DNA from: Nomia melanderi | Lineage: Eukaryota; Arthropoda; Insecta; Hymenoptera; Halictidae | Direction of reading: 5' to 3' | DNA: 64,000 bases | Assembly: GCF_051020985.1 (NCBI RefSeq) | Contig: NW_027475133.1 | Coordinates: forward strand, 3,720,001-3,784,000 | The notes under the pieces: model-generated | The model's database searches: none | Seen by the model: the letters and a program-made list of their open reading frames with translations, nothing else | Told to the model about the DNA's origin: nothing | Part shown: in pieces, positions 32,472 to 46,283 of the stretch | Layout: every line of letters starts with the position of its first letter | Position numbering within the stretch: the first letter of the stretch is position 1 | Made by a program: the position numbers and the translations under genes

Positions 32472-35096
32472 AACAGATAGCGCAATAAATCAAAGTGCAT
32501 TGTCTGTAGGAGGCCCTGGCGCATGAATCTGTGCAGCGGGAACGACCTCGGACCACCAGGGGCCGAGAAAACCACAGTCTCATGGGGCCGGACACTCAGG
32601 GTCAGGGTAAAATCCAATATATATCTGGTGATATCTCGGGTGCTATAACAGATAGCGCAATAAATCAAAGTGTATTGTCTGTAGGAGGCCCTGGCGCATG
32701 AATCTGTGCAGCGGGAACGACCTCGGACCACCAGGGGCCGAGAAAACCACAGTCTCATGGGGCCGGACACTCAGGGTCAGGGGAAAATCCAATATATATC
32801 TGGTGATATCTCGGGTGCTATTACAGATAGAGCAATAAATCAAAGTGCATTGTCTGTAGGAGGCCCTGGCGCATGAAGGTGTGCAGCGGGAACGACCTCG
32901 GAACACCAGGGACCGAGAAAACCACCGTCTCATGGGGCCGGACACTCAGGGTCAGTGAAAAATCCAATATATATGTGGTGATATCTCGGGTGCTATTACA
33001 GATAGCGCAATAAATCAAAGTGCATTGTCTGTAGGAGACCCTGGCGCATGAACCTGTGCAACGGGAACGACCTCGGACCACCAGGGGCCTAGAAAACCAC
33101 AGTCTCATGGGGCCGGACACTCAGGGTCAGGGGAAAATCCAATATATATCTGGTGATATCTCGGGTGCTATTAGAGATAGCGCAATAAACCAAAGTGAAT
33201 TATCTGCAGGAGGCCCTTGCGCATGAATCTGTGCAACTGGAACGTCCTCGGACCACCAGGGGCCGAGAAAACCACAGTCTCATGGGGCCGGACACTCAGG
33301 GTCAGTGGAAAATCCAATATAGATCTGGTGATATCTCGGGTGCTATTACAGATAGCGCAATAAATCAAAGTGCATTACCTGTAGGAGGCCCTGGCGCATG
33401 AATCTGTGCAGCGGGAACGTCCTCGGACCTCCAGGGGCCGAGACAACGACCGTCTCATGGGGCCGGACACTCAGGGTCAGGGTAAAATCCAATATATATC
33501 TGGTGATATCTCGGGTGCTATAACAGATAGCGCAATAAATCAAAGTGCATTGTCTGTAGGAGGCCCTGGCGCATGAATCTGTGCAGCGGGAACGACCTCG
33601 GACCACCAGGGGCCGAGAAAACCACAGTCTCATGGGGCCGGACACTCAGGGTCAGGGAAAAATCCAATATATATCTGGTGATATCTCGGGCGCTATTAGA
33701 GATAGCGCAATAAGCCAAAGGGAATTATCTGCAGGAGGCCCTGGCGCATGAATCTGTGCAGCGGGAAGGATCTCGGACCATCAGGGGCCGAGACATCCAC
33801 CGTCTCATGGGGCCGGACACTCAGGGTCAGGGAAAAATCCAATATATATCTGGTGATATCTCGGGTGCTATTACAGATAGCGCAATAAATCAAAGTGCAT
33901 TGTCTGTAGGAGGCCCTGGCGCATGAATCTGTGCAGCGGTAACGACCTCGGACCACCAGGGGCCGAGAAAACCACAGTCTCATGGGGCCGGACACTCAGG
34001 GTCAGGAGAAAATCCAATATATATCTGGTGATATCTCTGGTGCTATTACAGATAGAGCAATAAATCAAAGTGCATTGTCTGTAGGAGGCCCTGGCGCATG
34101 AATGTGTGCAGCGGGAACGACCTCGGACCACCAGGGGCCGAGAAAACCGCAGTCTCATGGGGCCGGACATTCAGGGTCAGGGAAAAATCCAATATATATG
34201 TGGTGATATCTCGGGTGCTATTACAGATAGCGCAATAAATCAAAGTGCATTGTCTGTAGGAGACCCTTGCGCATGAATCTGTGCAACGGGAACGTCCTCG
34301 GACCACCAGGGGCCGAGAAAACCACAGTCTCATGGGGCCGGACACTCAGGGTCAGTGGAAAATCCAATATAGATCTGGTGATATCTCGGGTGCTATTACA
34401 GATAGCGCAATAAATCAAAGTGCATTACCTGTAGGAGGCCCTGGCGCATGAATCTGTGCAGCGGGAACGTCCTCGGACCTCCAGGGGCCGAGACAACGAC
34501 CGTCTCATGGGGCCGGACACTCAGGGTCAGGGTAAAATCCAATATATATCTGGTGATATCTCGGGTGCTATAACAGATAGCGCAATAAATCAAAGTGCAT
34601 TGTCTGTAGGAGGCCCTGGCGCATGAATCTGTGCAGCGGGAACGACCTCGGACCACCAGGGGCCGAGAAAACCACAGTCTCATGGGGCCGGACACTCAGG
34701 GTCAGGGAAAAATCCAATATATATCTGGTGATATCTCGGGCGCTATTAGAGATAGCGCAATAAGCCAAAGGGAATTATCTGCAGGAGGCCCTGGCGCAGG
34801 AATCTGTGCAGCGGGAAGGATCTCGGACCATCAGGGGCCGAGACATCCACCGTCTCATGGGGCCGGACACTCAGGGTCAGGGAAAAATCCAATATATATC
34901 TGGTGATATCTCGGGTGCTATTACAGATAGCGCAATAAATCAAAGTGCATTGTCTGTAGGAGGCCCTGGCGCATGAATCTGTGCAGCGGGAACGACCTCG
35001 GACCACCAGGGGCCGAGAAAACCACAGTCTCATGGGGCCGGACACTCAGGGTCAGGGGAAAATCCAATATATATCTGGTGATATCTCTGGTGCTAT
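32472..35096. repeat. 15-monomer (2,625 bp) higher-order unit, copy 1
   Basis: This matches 35,097-37,721 essentially base for base. Differences noticed are A at 33,945 versus T at 36,570 and A at 34,007 versus G at 36,632. Rare marks shared at the same positions include AAGTGTATTG, GAAGGTGTGC, GGGGCCTAGAAAA, CAACTGGAACG, CGCAGGAATC and CAGCGGTAACG. The unit is built of a 6- plus a 9-monomer module, as shown by the GAAGGATCTCGG cassette. Confidence 0.9.
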
Positions 35097-37721
35097 TACA
35101 GATAGCGCAATAAATCAAAGTGCATTGTCTGTAGGAGGCCCTGGCGCATGAATCTGTGCAGCGGGAACGACCTCGGACCACCAGGGGCCGAGAAAACCAC
35201 AGTCTCATGGGGCCGGACACTCAGGGTCAGGGTAAAATCCAATATATATCTGGTGATATCTCGGGTGCTATAACAGATAGCGCAATAAATCAAAGTGTAT
35301 TGTCTGTAGGAGGCCCTGGCGCATGAATCTGTGCAGCGGGAACGACCTCGGACCACCAGGGGCCGAGAAAACCACAGTCTCATGGGGCCGGACACTCAGG
35401 GTCAGGGGAAAATCCAATATATATCTGGTGATATCTCGGGTGCTATTACAGATAGAGCAATAAATCAAAGTGCATTGTCTGTAGGAGGCCCTGGCGCATG
35501 AAGGTGTGCAGCGGGAACGACCTCGGAACACCAGGGACCGAGAAAACCACCGTCTCATGGGGCCGGACACTCAGGGTCAGTGAAAAATCCAATATATATG
35601 TGGTGATATCTCGGGTGCTATTACAGATAGCGCAATAAATCAAAGTGCATTGTCTGTAGGAGACCCTGGCGCATGAACCTGTGCAACGGGAACGACCTCG
35701 GACCACCAGGGGCCTAGAAAACCACAGTCTCATGGGGCCGGACACTCAGGGTCAGGGGAAAATCCAATATATATCTGGTGATATCTCGGGTGCTATTAGA
35801 GATAGCGCAATAAACCAAAGTGAATTATCTGCAGGAGGCCCTTGCGCATGAATCTGTGCAACTGGAACGTCCTCGGACCACCAGGGGCCGAGAAAACCAC
35901 AGTCTCATGGGGCCGGACACTCAGGGTCAGTGGAAAATCCAATATAGATCTGGTGATATCTCGGGTGCTATTACAGATAGCGCAATAAATCAAAGTGCAT
36001 TACCTGTAGGAGGCCCTGGCGCATGAATCTGTGCAGCGGGAACGTCCTCGGACCTCCAGGGGCCGAGACAACGACCGTCTCATGGGGCCGGACACTCAGG
36101 GTCAGGGTAAAATCCAATATATATCTGGTGATATCTCGGGTGCTATAACAGATAGCGCAATAAATCAAAGTGCATTGTCTGTAGGAGGCCCTGGCGCATG
36201 AATCTGTGCAGCGGGAACGACCTCGGACCACCAGGGGCCGAGAAAACCACAGTCTCATGGGGCCGGACACTCAGGGTCAGGGAAAAATCCAATATATATC
36301 TGGTGATATCTCGGGCGCTATTAGAGATAGCGCAATAAGCCAAAGGGAATTATCTGCAGGAGGCCCTGGCGCATGAATCTGTGCAGCGGGAAGGATCTCG
36401 GACCATCAGGGGCCGAGACATCCACCGTCTCATGGGGCCGGACACTCAGGGTCAGGGAAAAATCCAATATATATCTGGTGATATCTCGGGTGCTATTACA
36501 GATAGCGCAATAAATCAAAGTGCATTGTCTGTAGGAGGCCCTGGCGCATGAATCTGTGCAGCGGTAACGTCCTCGGACCACCAGGGGCCGAGAAAACCAC
36601 AGTCTCATGGGGCCGGACACTCAGGGTCAGGGGAAAATCCAATATATATCTGGTGATATCTCTGGTGCTATTACAGATAGAGCAATAAATCAAAGTGCAT
36701 TGTCTGTAGGAGGCCCTGGCGCATGAATGTGTGCAGCGGGAACGACCTCGGACCACCAGGGGCCGAGAAAACCGCAGTCTCATGGGGCCGGACATTCAGG
36801 GTCAGGGAAAAATCCAATATATATGTGGTGATATCTCGGGTGCTATTACAGATAGCGCAATAAATCAAAGTGCATTGTCTGTAGGAGACCCTTGCGCATG
36901 AATCTGTGCAACGGGAACGTCCTCGGACCACCAGGGGCCGAGAAAACCACAGTCTCATGGGGCCGGACACTCAGGGTCAGTGGAAAATCCAATATAGATC
37001 TGGTGATATCTCGGGTGCTATTACAGATAGCGCAATAAATCAAAGTGCATTACCTGTAGGAGGCCCTGGCGCATGAATCTGTGCAGCGGGAACGTCCTCG
37101 GACCTCCAGGGGCCGAGACAACGACCGTCTCATGGGGCCGGACACTCAGGGTCAGGGTAAAATCCAATATATATCTGGTGATATCTCGGGTGCTATAACA
37201 GATAGCGCAATAAATCAAAGTGCATTGTCTGTAGGAGGCCCTGGCGCATGAATCTGTGCAGCGGGAACGACCTCGGACCACCAGGGGCCGAGAAAACCAC
37301 AGTCTCATGGGGCCGGACACTCAGGGTCAGGGAAAAATCCAATATATATCTGGTGATATCTCGGGCGCTATTAGAGATAGCGCAATAAGCCAAAGGGAAT
37401 TATCTGCAGGAGGCCCTGGCGCAGGAATCTGTGCAGCGGGAAGGATCTCGGACCATCAGGGGCCGAGACATCCACCGTCTCATGGGGCCGGACACTCAGG
37501 GTCAGGGAAAAATCCAATATATATCTGGTGATATCTCGGGTGCTATTACAGATAGCGCAATAAATCAAAGTGCATTGTCTGTAGGAGGCCCTGGCGCATG
37601 AATCTGTGCAGCGGGAACGACCTCGGACCACCAGGGGCCGAGAAAACCACAGTCTCATGGGGCCGGACACTCAGGGTCAGGGGAAAATCCAATATATATC
37701 TGGTGATATCTCTGGTGCTAT
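35097..37721. repeat. 15-monomer (2,625 bp) higher-order unit, copy 2
   Basis: This is directly adjacent to copy 1, with the junction inside a stretch identical between the two flanks. It ends at about 37,730, where ATAGAGC replaces ATAGCGC. The near-identity implies a recent duplication, or an assembly duplication if read support is lacking. Confidence 0.9.
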
Positions 37722-38874
37722 TACAGATAGAGCAATAAATCAAAGTGCATTGTCTGTAGGAGGCCCTGGCGCATGAATGTGTGCAGCGGGAACGACCTCG
37801 GACCACCAGGGGCCGAGAAAACCGCAGTCTCATGGGGCCGGACATTCAGGGTCAGGGAAAAATCCAATATATATGTGGTGATATCTCGGGTGCTATTACA
37901 GATAGCGCAATAAATCAAAGTGCATTGTCTGTAGGAGACCCTGGGGCATGAACCTGTGCAGCGGGAACGACCTCGGACCACCAGGGGCCGAGAAAACGAC
38001 CGTCTCATGGGGCCGGACGCTCAGGGTCAGTGAAAAATCCAATATATATCTGGTGATATCTCGGGTGCTATTAGAGATAGCGCAATAAACCAAAGTGAAT
38101 TATCTGCAGGAGGCCCTGGCGCATGAATCTGTGCAACGGGAACGACCCCGGACCACCAGGGGCCGAGAAAACCACAGTCTCATGGGGCCGGACACTCAGG
38201 GTCAGGGGAAAATCCAATATAGATCTGGTGATATCTCGGGTGCTATTACAGATAGCGCAATAAACCAAAGTGAATTATCTGCAGGAGGCCCTTGCGCATG
38301 AATCTGTGCAACGGGAACGTCCTCGGACCACCAGGGGCCGAGAAAACCACAGTCTCATGGGGCCGGACACTCAGGGTCAGGGGAAAATCCAATATAGATC
38401 TGGTGATATCTCGGGTGCTATTACAGATAGCGCAATAAATCAAAGTGCATTGTCTGTAGGAGGCCCTGGCGCATGAATCTGTGCAGCGGGAACGACCTCG
38501 GACCACCAGGGGCCGAGAAAACCACAGTCTCATGGGGCCGGACACTCAGGGTCAGGGTAAAATCCAATATATATCTGGTGATATCTCGGGTGCTATAACA
38601 GATAGCGCAATAAATCAAAGTGCATTGTCTGTAGGAGGCCCTGGCGCATGAATCTGTGCAGCGGGAACGACCTCGGACCACTAGGGGCCGAGAAAACCAC
38701 AGTCTCATGGGGCCGGACACTCAGGGTCAGGGGAAAATCCAATATATATCTGGTGATATCTCGGGTGCTATTACAGATAGAGCAATAAATCAAAGTGCAT
38801 TGTCTGTAGGAGGCCCTGGCGCATGAATGTGTGCAGCGGGAACGACCTCGGACCACCAGGGGCCGAGAAAACCG
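37722..38874. repeat. Satellite segment preceding the 9/10-monomer repeats
   Basis: About six and a half monomers. From about 38,040 the order of variants (GACCCCGGACC copy, then GGCCCTTGCGC copy, then ATAACAG copy) is repeated 1,750 bp (10 monomers) later at about 39,790-40,450. No gene or other element. Confidence 0.75.
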
Positions 38875-41644
38875 CAGTCTCATGGGGCCGGACACTCAGG
38901 GTCAGGGAAAAATCCAATATATATCTGGTGATATCTCGGGCGCTATTAGAGATAGCGCAATAAGCCAAAGGGAATTATCTGCAGGAGGCCCTGGCGCATG
39001 CATCTGTGCAGCGGGAACGACCTAGGACCACCAGGGGCCGAGAAAACCACCGTCTCATGGGGCCGGACACTCAGGGCAAGGGAAAAATCCAATATATATC
39101 TGGTGATATCTCGGGCGCTATTAGAGATAGCGCAATAAGCCAAAGGGAATTATCTGCAGGAGGCCCTGGCGCATGAATCTGTGCAGCGGGAAGGATCTCG
39201 GACCATCAGGGGCCGAGACATCCACCGTCTCATGGGGCCGGACACTCAGGGTCAGGGAAAAATCCAATATATATCTGGTGATATCTCGGGTGCTATTACA
39301 GATAGCGCAATAAATCAAAGTGCATTGTCTGTACGAGGCCCTGGCGCATGAATCTGTGCAGCGGGAACGACCTCGGACCACCAGGGGCCGAGAAAACCAC
39401 AGTCTCATGGGGCCGGACACTCAGGGTCAGGGGAAAATCCAATATATATCTGGTGATATCTCTGGTGCTATTACAGATAGAGCAATAAATCAAAGTGCAT
39501 TGTCTGTAGGAGGCCCTGGCGCATGAATGTGTGCTGCGGGAACGACCTCGGACCACCAGGGGCCGAGAAAACCGCAGTCTCATGGGGCCGGACATTCAGG
39601 GTCAGGGAAAAATCCAATATATATGTGGTGATATCTCGGGTGCTATTACAGATAGCGCAATAAATCAAAGTGCATTGTCTGTAGGAGACCCTGGCGCATG
39701 AACCTGTGCAGCGGGAACGACCTCGGACCACCAGGGGCCGAGAAAACGACCGTCTCATGGGGCCGGACGCTCAGGGTCAGTGAAAAATCCAATATATATC
39801 TGGTGATATCTCGGGTGCTATTAGAGATAGCGCAATAAACCAAAGTGAATTATCTGCAGGAGGCCCTGGCGCATGAATCTGTGCAACGGGAACGACCCCG
39901 GACCACCAGGGGCCGAGAAAACCACAGTCTCATGGGGCCGGACACTCAGGGTCAGGGGAAAATCCAATATAGATCTGGTGATATCTCGGGTGCTATTACA
40001 GATAGCGCAATAAACCGAAGTGAATTATCTGCAGGAGGCCCTTGCGCATGAATCTGTGCAACGGGAACGTCCTCGGACCACCAGGGGCCGAGAAAACCAC
40101 AGTCTCATGGGGCCGGACACTCAGGGTCAGGGGAAAATCCAATACAGATCTGGTGATATCTCGGGTGCTATTACAGATAGCGCAATAAATCAAAGTGCAT
40201 TGTCTGTAGGAGGCCCTGGCGCATGAATCTGTGCAGCGGGAACGACCTCGGACCACCAGGGGCCGAGAAAACCACAGTCTCATGGGGCCGGACACTCAGG
40301 GTCAGGGTAAAATCCAATATATATCTGGTGATATCTCGGGTGCTATAACAGATAGCGCAATAAATCAAAGTGCATTGTCTGTAGGAGGCCCTGGCGCATG
40401 AATCTGTGCAGCGGGAACGACCTCGGACCACCAGGGGCCGAGAAAACCACAGTCTCATGGGGCCGGACACTCAGGGTCAGGGAAAAATCCAATATATATC
40501 TGGTGATATCTCGGGCGCTATTAGAGATAGCGCATTAAGCCAAAGGGAATTATCTGCAGGAGGCCCTGGCGCATGCATCTGTGCAGCGGGAACGACCTAG
40601 GACCACCAGGGGCCGAGAAAACCACCGTCTCATGGGGCCGGACACTCAGGGTAAGGGAAAAATCCAATATATATCTGGTGATATCTCGGGCGCTATTAGA
40701 GATAGCGCAATAAGCCAAAGGGAATTATCTGCAGGAGGCCCTGGCGCATGAATCTGTGCAGCGGGAAGGATCTCGGACCATCAGGGGCCGAGACATCCAC
40801 CGTCTCATGGGGCCGGACACTCAGGGTCAGGGAAAAATCCAATATATATCTGGTGATATCTCGGGTGCTATTACAGATAGCGCAATAAATCAAAGTGCAT
40901 TGTCTGTACGAGGCCCTGGCGCATGAATCTGTGCAGCGGGAACGACCTCGGACCACCAGGGGCCGAGAAAACCACAGTCTCATGGGGCCGGACACTCAGG
41001 GTCAGGGGAATATCCAATATATATCTGGTGATATCTCTGGTGCTATTACAGATAGAGCAATAAATCAAAGTGCATTGTCTGTAGGAGGCCCTGGCGCATG
41101 AATGTGTGCTGCGGGAACGACCTCGGACCACCAGGGGCCGAGAAAACCGCAGTCTCATGGGGCCGGACATTCAGGGTCAGGGAAAAATCCAATATATATG
41201 TGGTGATATCTCGGGTGCTATTACAGATAGCGCAATAAATCAAAGTGCATTGTCTGTAGGAGACCCTGGCGCATGAACCTGTGCAGCGGGAACGACCTCG
41301 GACCACCAGGGGCCGAGAAAACGACCGTCTCATGGGGCCGGACGCTCAGGGTCAGTGAAAAATCCAATATATATCTGGTGATATCTCGGGTGCTATTAGA
41401 GATAGCGCAATAAACCAAAGTGAATTATCTGCAGGAGGCCCTGGCGCATGAATCTGTGCAACGGGAACGACCCCGGACCACCAGGGGCCGAGAAAACCAC
41501 AGTCTCATGGGGCCGGACACTCAGGGTCAGGGGAAAATCCAATATAGATCTGGTGATATCTCGGGTGCTATTACAGATAGCGCAATAAACCGAAGTGAAT
41601 TATCTGCAGGAGGCCCTTGCGCATGAATCTGTGCAACGGGAACG
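38875..41644. repeat. 9-monomer (1,575 bp) overlapping duplication
   Basis: 38,875-40,069 matches 40,450-41,644 at offset 1,575 bp, sharing the rare CTGTACGAGGCC, GTGTGCTGCGGG and AATAAACCGAAG variants. Differences include CAGGGCAAGGG versus CAGGGTAAGGG, CAATAAGC versus CATTAAGC and CAGGGGAAAATCC versus CAGGGGAATATCC. Together with the 10-monomer offset just upstream, this shows repeated amplification with a one-monomer change between rounds. Confidence 0.8.
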
Positions 41645-42083
41645 ACCTCGGACCACCAGGGGCCGAGAAAACCACAGTCTCATGGGGCCGGACACTCAGG
41701 GTCAGGGTAAAATCCAATATATATCTGGTGATATCTCGGGTGCTATAACAGATAGCGCAATAAATCAAAGTGCATTGTCTGTAGGAGGCCCTGGCGCATG
41801 AATCTGTGCAGCGGGAACGACCTCGGACCACCAGGGGCCGAGAAAACCACAGTCTCATGGGGCCGGACACTCAGGGTCAGGGAAAAATCCAATATATATC
41901 TGGTGATATCTCGGGCGCTATTAGAGATAGCGCAATAAGCCAAAGGGAATTATCTGCAGGAGGCCCTGGCGCATGCATCTGTGCAGCGGGAACGACCTAG
42001 GACCACCAGGGGCCGAGAAAACCACCGTCTCATGGGGCCGGACACTCAGGGTAAGGGAAAAATCCAATATATATCTGGTGATG
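41645..42083. repeat. Short linking satellite segment
   Basis: About two and a half monomers joining the 9-monomer block to the 12-monomer block. It includes a gamma copy followed by GCATGCATCTG and, at its end, the first GATGTC variant (loss of the EcoRV site) near 42,080. No gene or other element. Confidence 0.75.
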
Positions 42084-45000
42084 TCTCGGGTGCTATTACA
42101 GATAGCGCAATAAACCAAAGTGAATTATCTGCAGGAGGCCCTTGCGCATGAATCTGTGCAACGGGAACGTCCTCGGACCACCAGGGGCCGAGAAAACCAC
42201 AGTCTCATGGGGCCGGACACTCAGGGTCAGGGGAAAATCCAATATAGATCTGGTGATATCTCGGCTGCTATTACAGATAGCGCAATAAATCAAAGTGCAT
42301 TACCTGTAGGAGGCCCTGGCGCATGAATCTGTGCAGCGGGAACGTCCTCGGACCTCCAGGGGCCGAGACAACGACCGTCTCATGGGACCGGACACTCAGG
42401 GTCAGGGTAAAATCCAATATATATCTGGTGATATCTCGGGTGCTATAACAGATAGCGCAATAAATCAAAGTGCATTGTCTGTAGGAGGCCCTGGCGCATG
42501 AATCTGTGCAGCGGGAACGACCTCGGACCACCAGGGGCCGAGAAAAGCACAGTCTCATGGGGCCGGACACTCAGGGTCAGGGTAAAATCCAATATATATC
42601 TGGTGATATCTCGGGTGCTATTAGAGATAGCGCAATAAACCAAAGTGAATTATCTGCAGGAGGCCCTGGCGCATGAATCTGTGCAGCGGGAACGACCGCG
42701 GACCACCAGGGGCCGAGAAAACGACCGTCTCATGGGGCCGGACACTCAGGGTCAGTGAAAAATCCAATATATATCTGCTGATATCTCGGGTGCTATTACA
42801 GATAGCGCAATAAATCAAAGTGCATTGTCTGTAGGAGGTCCTGGCGCATGAACCTGTGCAGCGGGAACGACCTCGGACCACCAGGGGCCGAGAAAACCAC
42901 AGTCTCATGGGGCCGGACACTCAGGGTCAGGGGAAAATCCAATATATATCTGGTGATATCTCGGGTGCTATTACAGATAGAGCAATAAATCAAAGTGCAT
43001 TGTCTGTAGGAGGCCCTGGCGCATGAATGTGTGCAGCGGGAACGACCTCGGACCACCAGGGGCCGAGAAAACCGCAGTCTCATGGGGCCGGACACTCAGG
43101 GTCAGGGAAAAATCCAATATATATCTGGTGATATCTCGGGCGCTATTAGAGATAGCGCAATAAGCCAAAGGGGATTATCTGCAGGAGGCCCTGGCGCATG
43201 CATCTGTGCAGCGGGAACGACCTAGGACCACCAGGGGCCGAGAAAACCACCGTCTCATGGGGCCGGACACTCAGGGTAAGGGAAAAATCCAATATATATC
43301 TGGTGATGTCTCGGGTGCTATTAGAGATAGCGCAATAAACGAAAGTGAATTATCTGCAGGAGGCCCTGGCGCATGAATCTGTGCAGCGGGAACGACCGCG
43401 GACCACCAGGGGCCGAGAAAACCACCGTCTCATGGGGCCGGACACTCAGGGTCAGGGAAAAATCCAATATATATCTGGTGATATCTCGGGTGCTATTAGA
43501 GATAGCGCAATAAACCGAAGTGAGTTATCTGCAGGAGGCCCTGGCGCATGAATCTGTGCAACGAGAACGACCTCGGACCACCAGGGGCCGAGAAAACCAT
43601 AGTCTCATGGGGCCGGACACTCAGGGTCAGGGGAAAATCCAATATATATCTGGTGATATCTCGGGTGCAATTAGAGATAGCGCAATAAATCAAAGAGCAT
43701 TGTCTGTAGGAGGCCCTGGCGCATGAATCTGTGCAGCGGGAACGACCTCGGAACACCAGGGACCGAGAAAACCACCGTCTCATGGGGCCGGACACTCAGG
43801 GTCAGTGAAAAATCCAATATATATGTGGTGATATCTCGGGTGCTATTACAGATAGCGCAATAAATCAAAGTGCATTGTCTGTAGGAGACCCTGGCGCATG
43901 AACCTGTGCAGCGGGAACGACCTCGGACCACCAGGGGCCGAGAAAACCACAGTCTCATGGGGCCGGACGCTCAGGGTCAGTGAAAAATCCAATATATATC
44001 TGGTGATATCTCGGGTGCTATTAGAGATAGCGCAATAAACCAAAGTGAATTATCTGCAGGAGGCCCTGGCGCATGAATCTGTGCAACGGGAACGACCCCG
44101 GACCACCAGGGGCCGAGAAAACCACAGTCTCATGGGGCCGGACACTCAGGGTCAGGGGAAAATCCAATATAGATCTGGTGATATCTCGGGTGCTATTACA
44201 GATAGCGCAATAAACCAAAGTGAATTATCTGCAGGAGGCCCTTGCGCATGAATCTGTACAACGGGAACGTCCTCGGACCACCAGGGGCCGAGAAAACCAC
44301 AGTCTCATGGGGCCGGACACTCAGGGTCAGGGGAAAATCCAATATAGATCTGGTGATATCTCGGCTGCTATTACAGATAGCGCAATAAATCAAAGTGCAT
44401 TACCTGTAGGAGGCCCTGGCGCATGAATCTGTGCAGCGGGAACGTCCTCGGACCTCCAGGGGCCGAGACAACGACCGTCTCATGGGGCCGGACACTCAGG
44501 GTCAGGGTAAAATCCAATATATATCTGGTGATATCTCGGGTGCTATAACAGATAGCGCAATAAATCAAAGTGCATTGTCTGTAGGAGGCCCTGGCGCATG
44601 GATCTGTGCAGCGGGAACGACCTCGGACCACCAGGGGCCGAGAAAAGCACGGTCTCATGGGGCCGGACACTCAGGGCCAGGGTAAAATCCAATATATATC
44701 TGGTGATATCTCGGGTGCTATTAGAGATAGCGCAATAAACCAAAGTGAATTATATGCAGGAGGCCCTGGCGCATGAATCTGTGCAGCGGGAACGACCGCG
44801 GACCACCAGGGGCCGAGAAAACGACCGTCTCATGGGGCCGGACACTCAGGGTCAGGGGAAAATCCAATATATATCTGCTGATATCTCGGGTGCTATTACA
44901 GATAGCGCAATAAATCAAAGTGCATTGTCTGTAGGAGGCCCTGGCGCATGAATCTGTGCAGCGGGAACGACCTCGGACCACCAGGGGCCGAGAAAACCAC

Positions 45001-46283
45001 AGTCTCATGGGGCCGGACAATCAGGGACAGGGGAAAATCCAATATATATCTGGTGATATCTCGGGTGCTATTACAGATAGAGCAATAAATCAAAGTGCAT
45101 TGTCTGTAGGAGGCCCTGGCGCATGAATGTGTGCAGCGGGAACGACCTCGGACCACCAGGGGCCGAGAAAACCGCAGTCTCATGGGACCGGACACTCAGG
45201 GTCAGGGAAAAATAAAATATATATCTGGTGATATCTCGGGCGCTATTACAGATAGCGCAATAAATCAAAGTGCATTGTCTGCAGGAGGCCCTGGCGCATG
45301 CATCTGTGCAGCGGGAACGACCTAGGACCACCAGGGGCCGAGAAAACCACCGTCTCATGGGGCCGGACACTCAGGGTAAGGGAAAAATCCAATATATATC
45401 TGGTGATGTCTCGGGTGCTATTAGAGATAGCGCAATAAACGAAAGTGAATTATCTGCAGGAGGCCCTGGCGCATGAATCTGTGCAGCGGGAACGACCGCG
45501 GACCACCAGGGGCCGAGAAAACCACCGTCTCATGGGGCCGGACACTCAGGGTCAGGGAAAAATCCAATATATATCTGGTGATATCTCGGGTGCTATTAGA
45601 GATAGCGCAATAAACCAAAGTGAGTTATCTGCAGGAGGCCCTGGCGCACGAATCTGTGCAACGGGAACGACCTCGGACCACCAGGGGCCGAGAAAACCAT
45701 AGTCTCATGGGGCCGGACACTCAGGGTCAGGGGAAAATCCAATATATATCTGGTGATATCTCGGGTGCTATTAGAGATAGCGCAATAAATCAAAGTGCAT
45801 TGTCTGTAGGAGGCCCTGGCGCATGAATCTGTGCAGCGGGAACGACCTCGGAACACCAGGGACCGAGAAAACCACCGTCTCATGGGGCCGGACACTCAGG
45901 GTCAGTGAAAAATCCAATATATATGTGGTGATATCTCGGGTGCTATTACAGATAGCGCAATAAATCAAAGTGCATTGTCTGTAGGAGACCCTGGCGCATG
46001 AACCTGTGCAGCGGGAACGACCTCGGACCACCAGGGGCCGAGAAAACCACAGTCTCATGGGGCCGGACGCTCAGGGTCAGTGAAAAATCCAATATATATC
46101 TGGTGATATCTCGGGTGCTATTAGAGATAGCGCAATAAACCAAAGTGAATTATCTGCAGGAGGCCCTGGCGCATGAATCTGTGCAACGGGAACGACCCCG
46201 GACCACCAGGGGCCGAGAAAACCACAGTCTCATGGGGCCGGACACTCAGGGGCAGGGGAAAATCCAATATAGATCTGGTGATA
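42084..46283. repeat. 12-monomer (2,100 bp) unit, two copies
   Basis: 42,084-44,183 and 44,184-46,283 carry the same order of subtypes: GGCCCTTGCGC with TCGGCTGC, ATTACCTG with ACCTCC, ATAACAG, AAAAGCACAG or AAAAGCACGG, TGCTGATATC, ATAGAGC, a copy followed by GCATGCATC, GATGTC, AAACCATAG, GAACACCAGGGACC, GGAGACCC and GACCCCGGACC. Identity is lower than in the 29- and 15-monomer duplications, suggesting an older event. A partial third copy continues to about 46,675, where it is truncated by the 4-monomer expansion. Confidence 0.8.
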
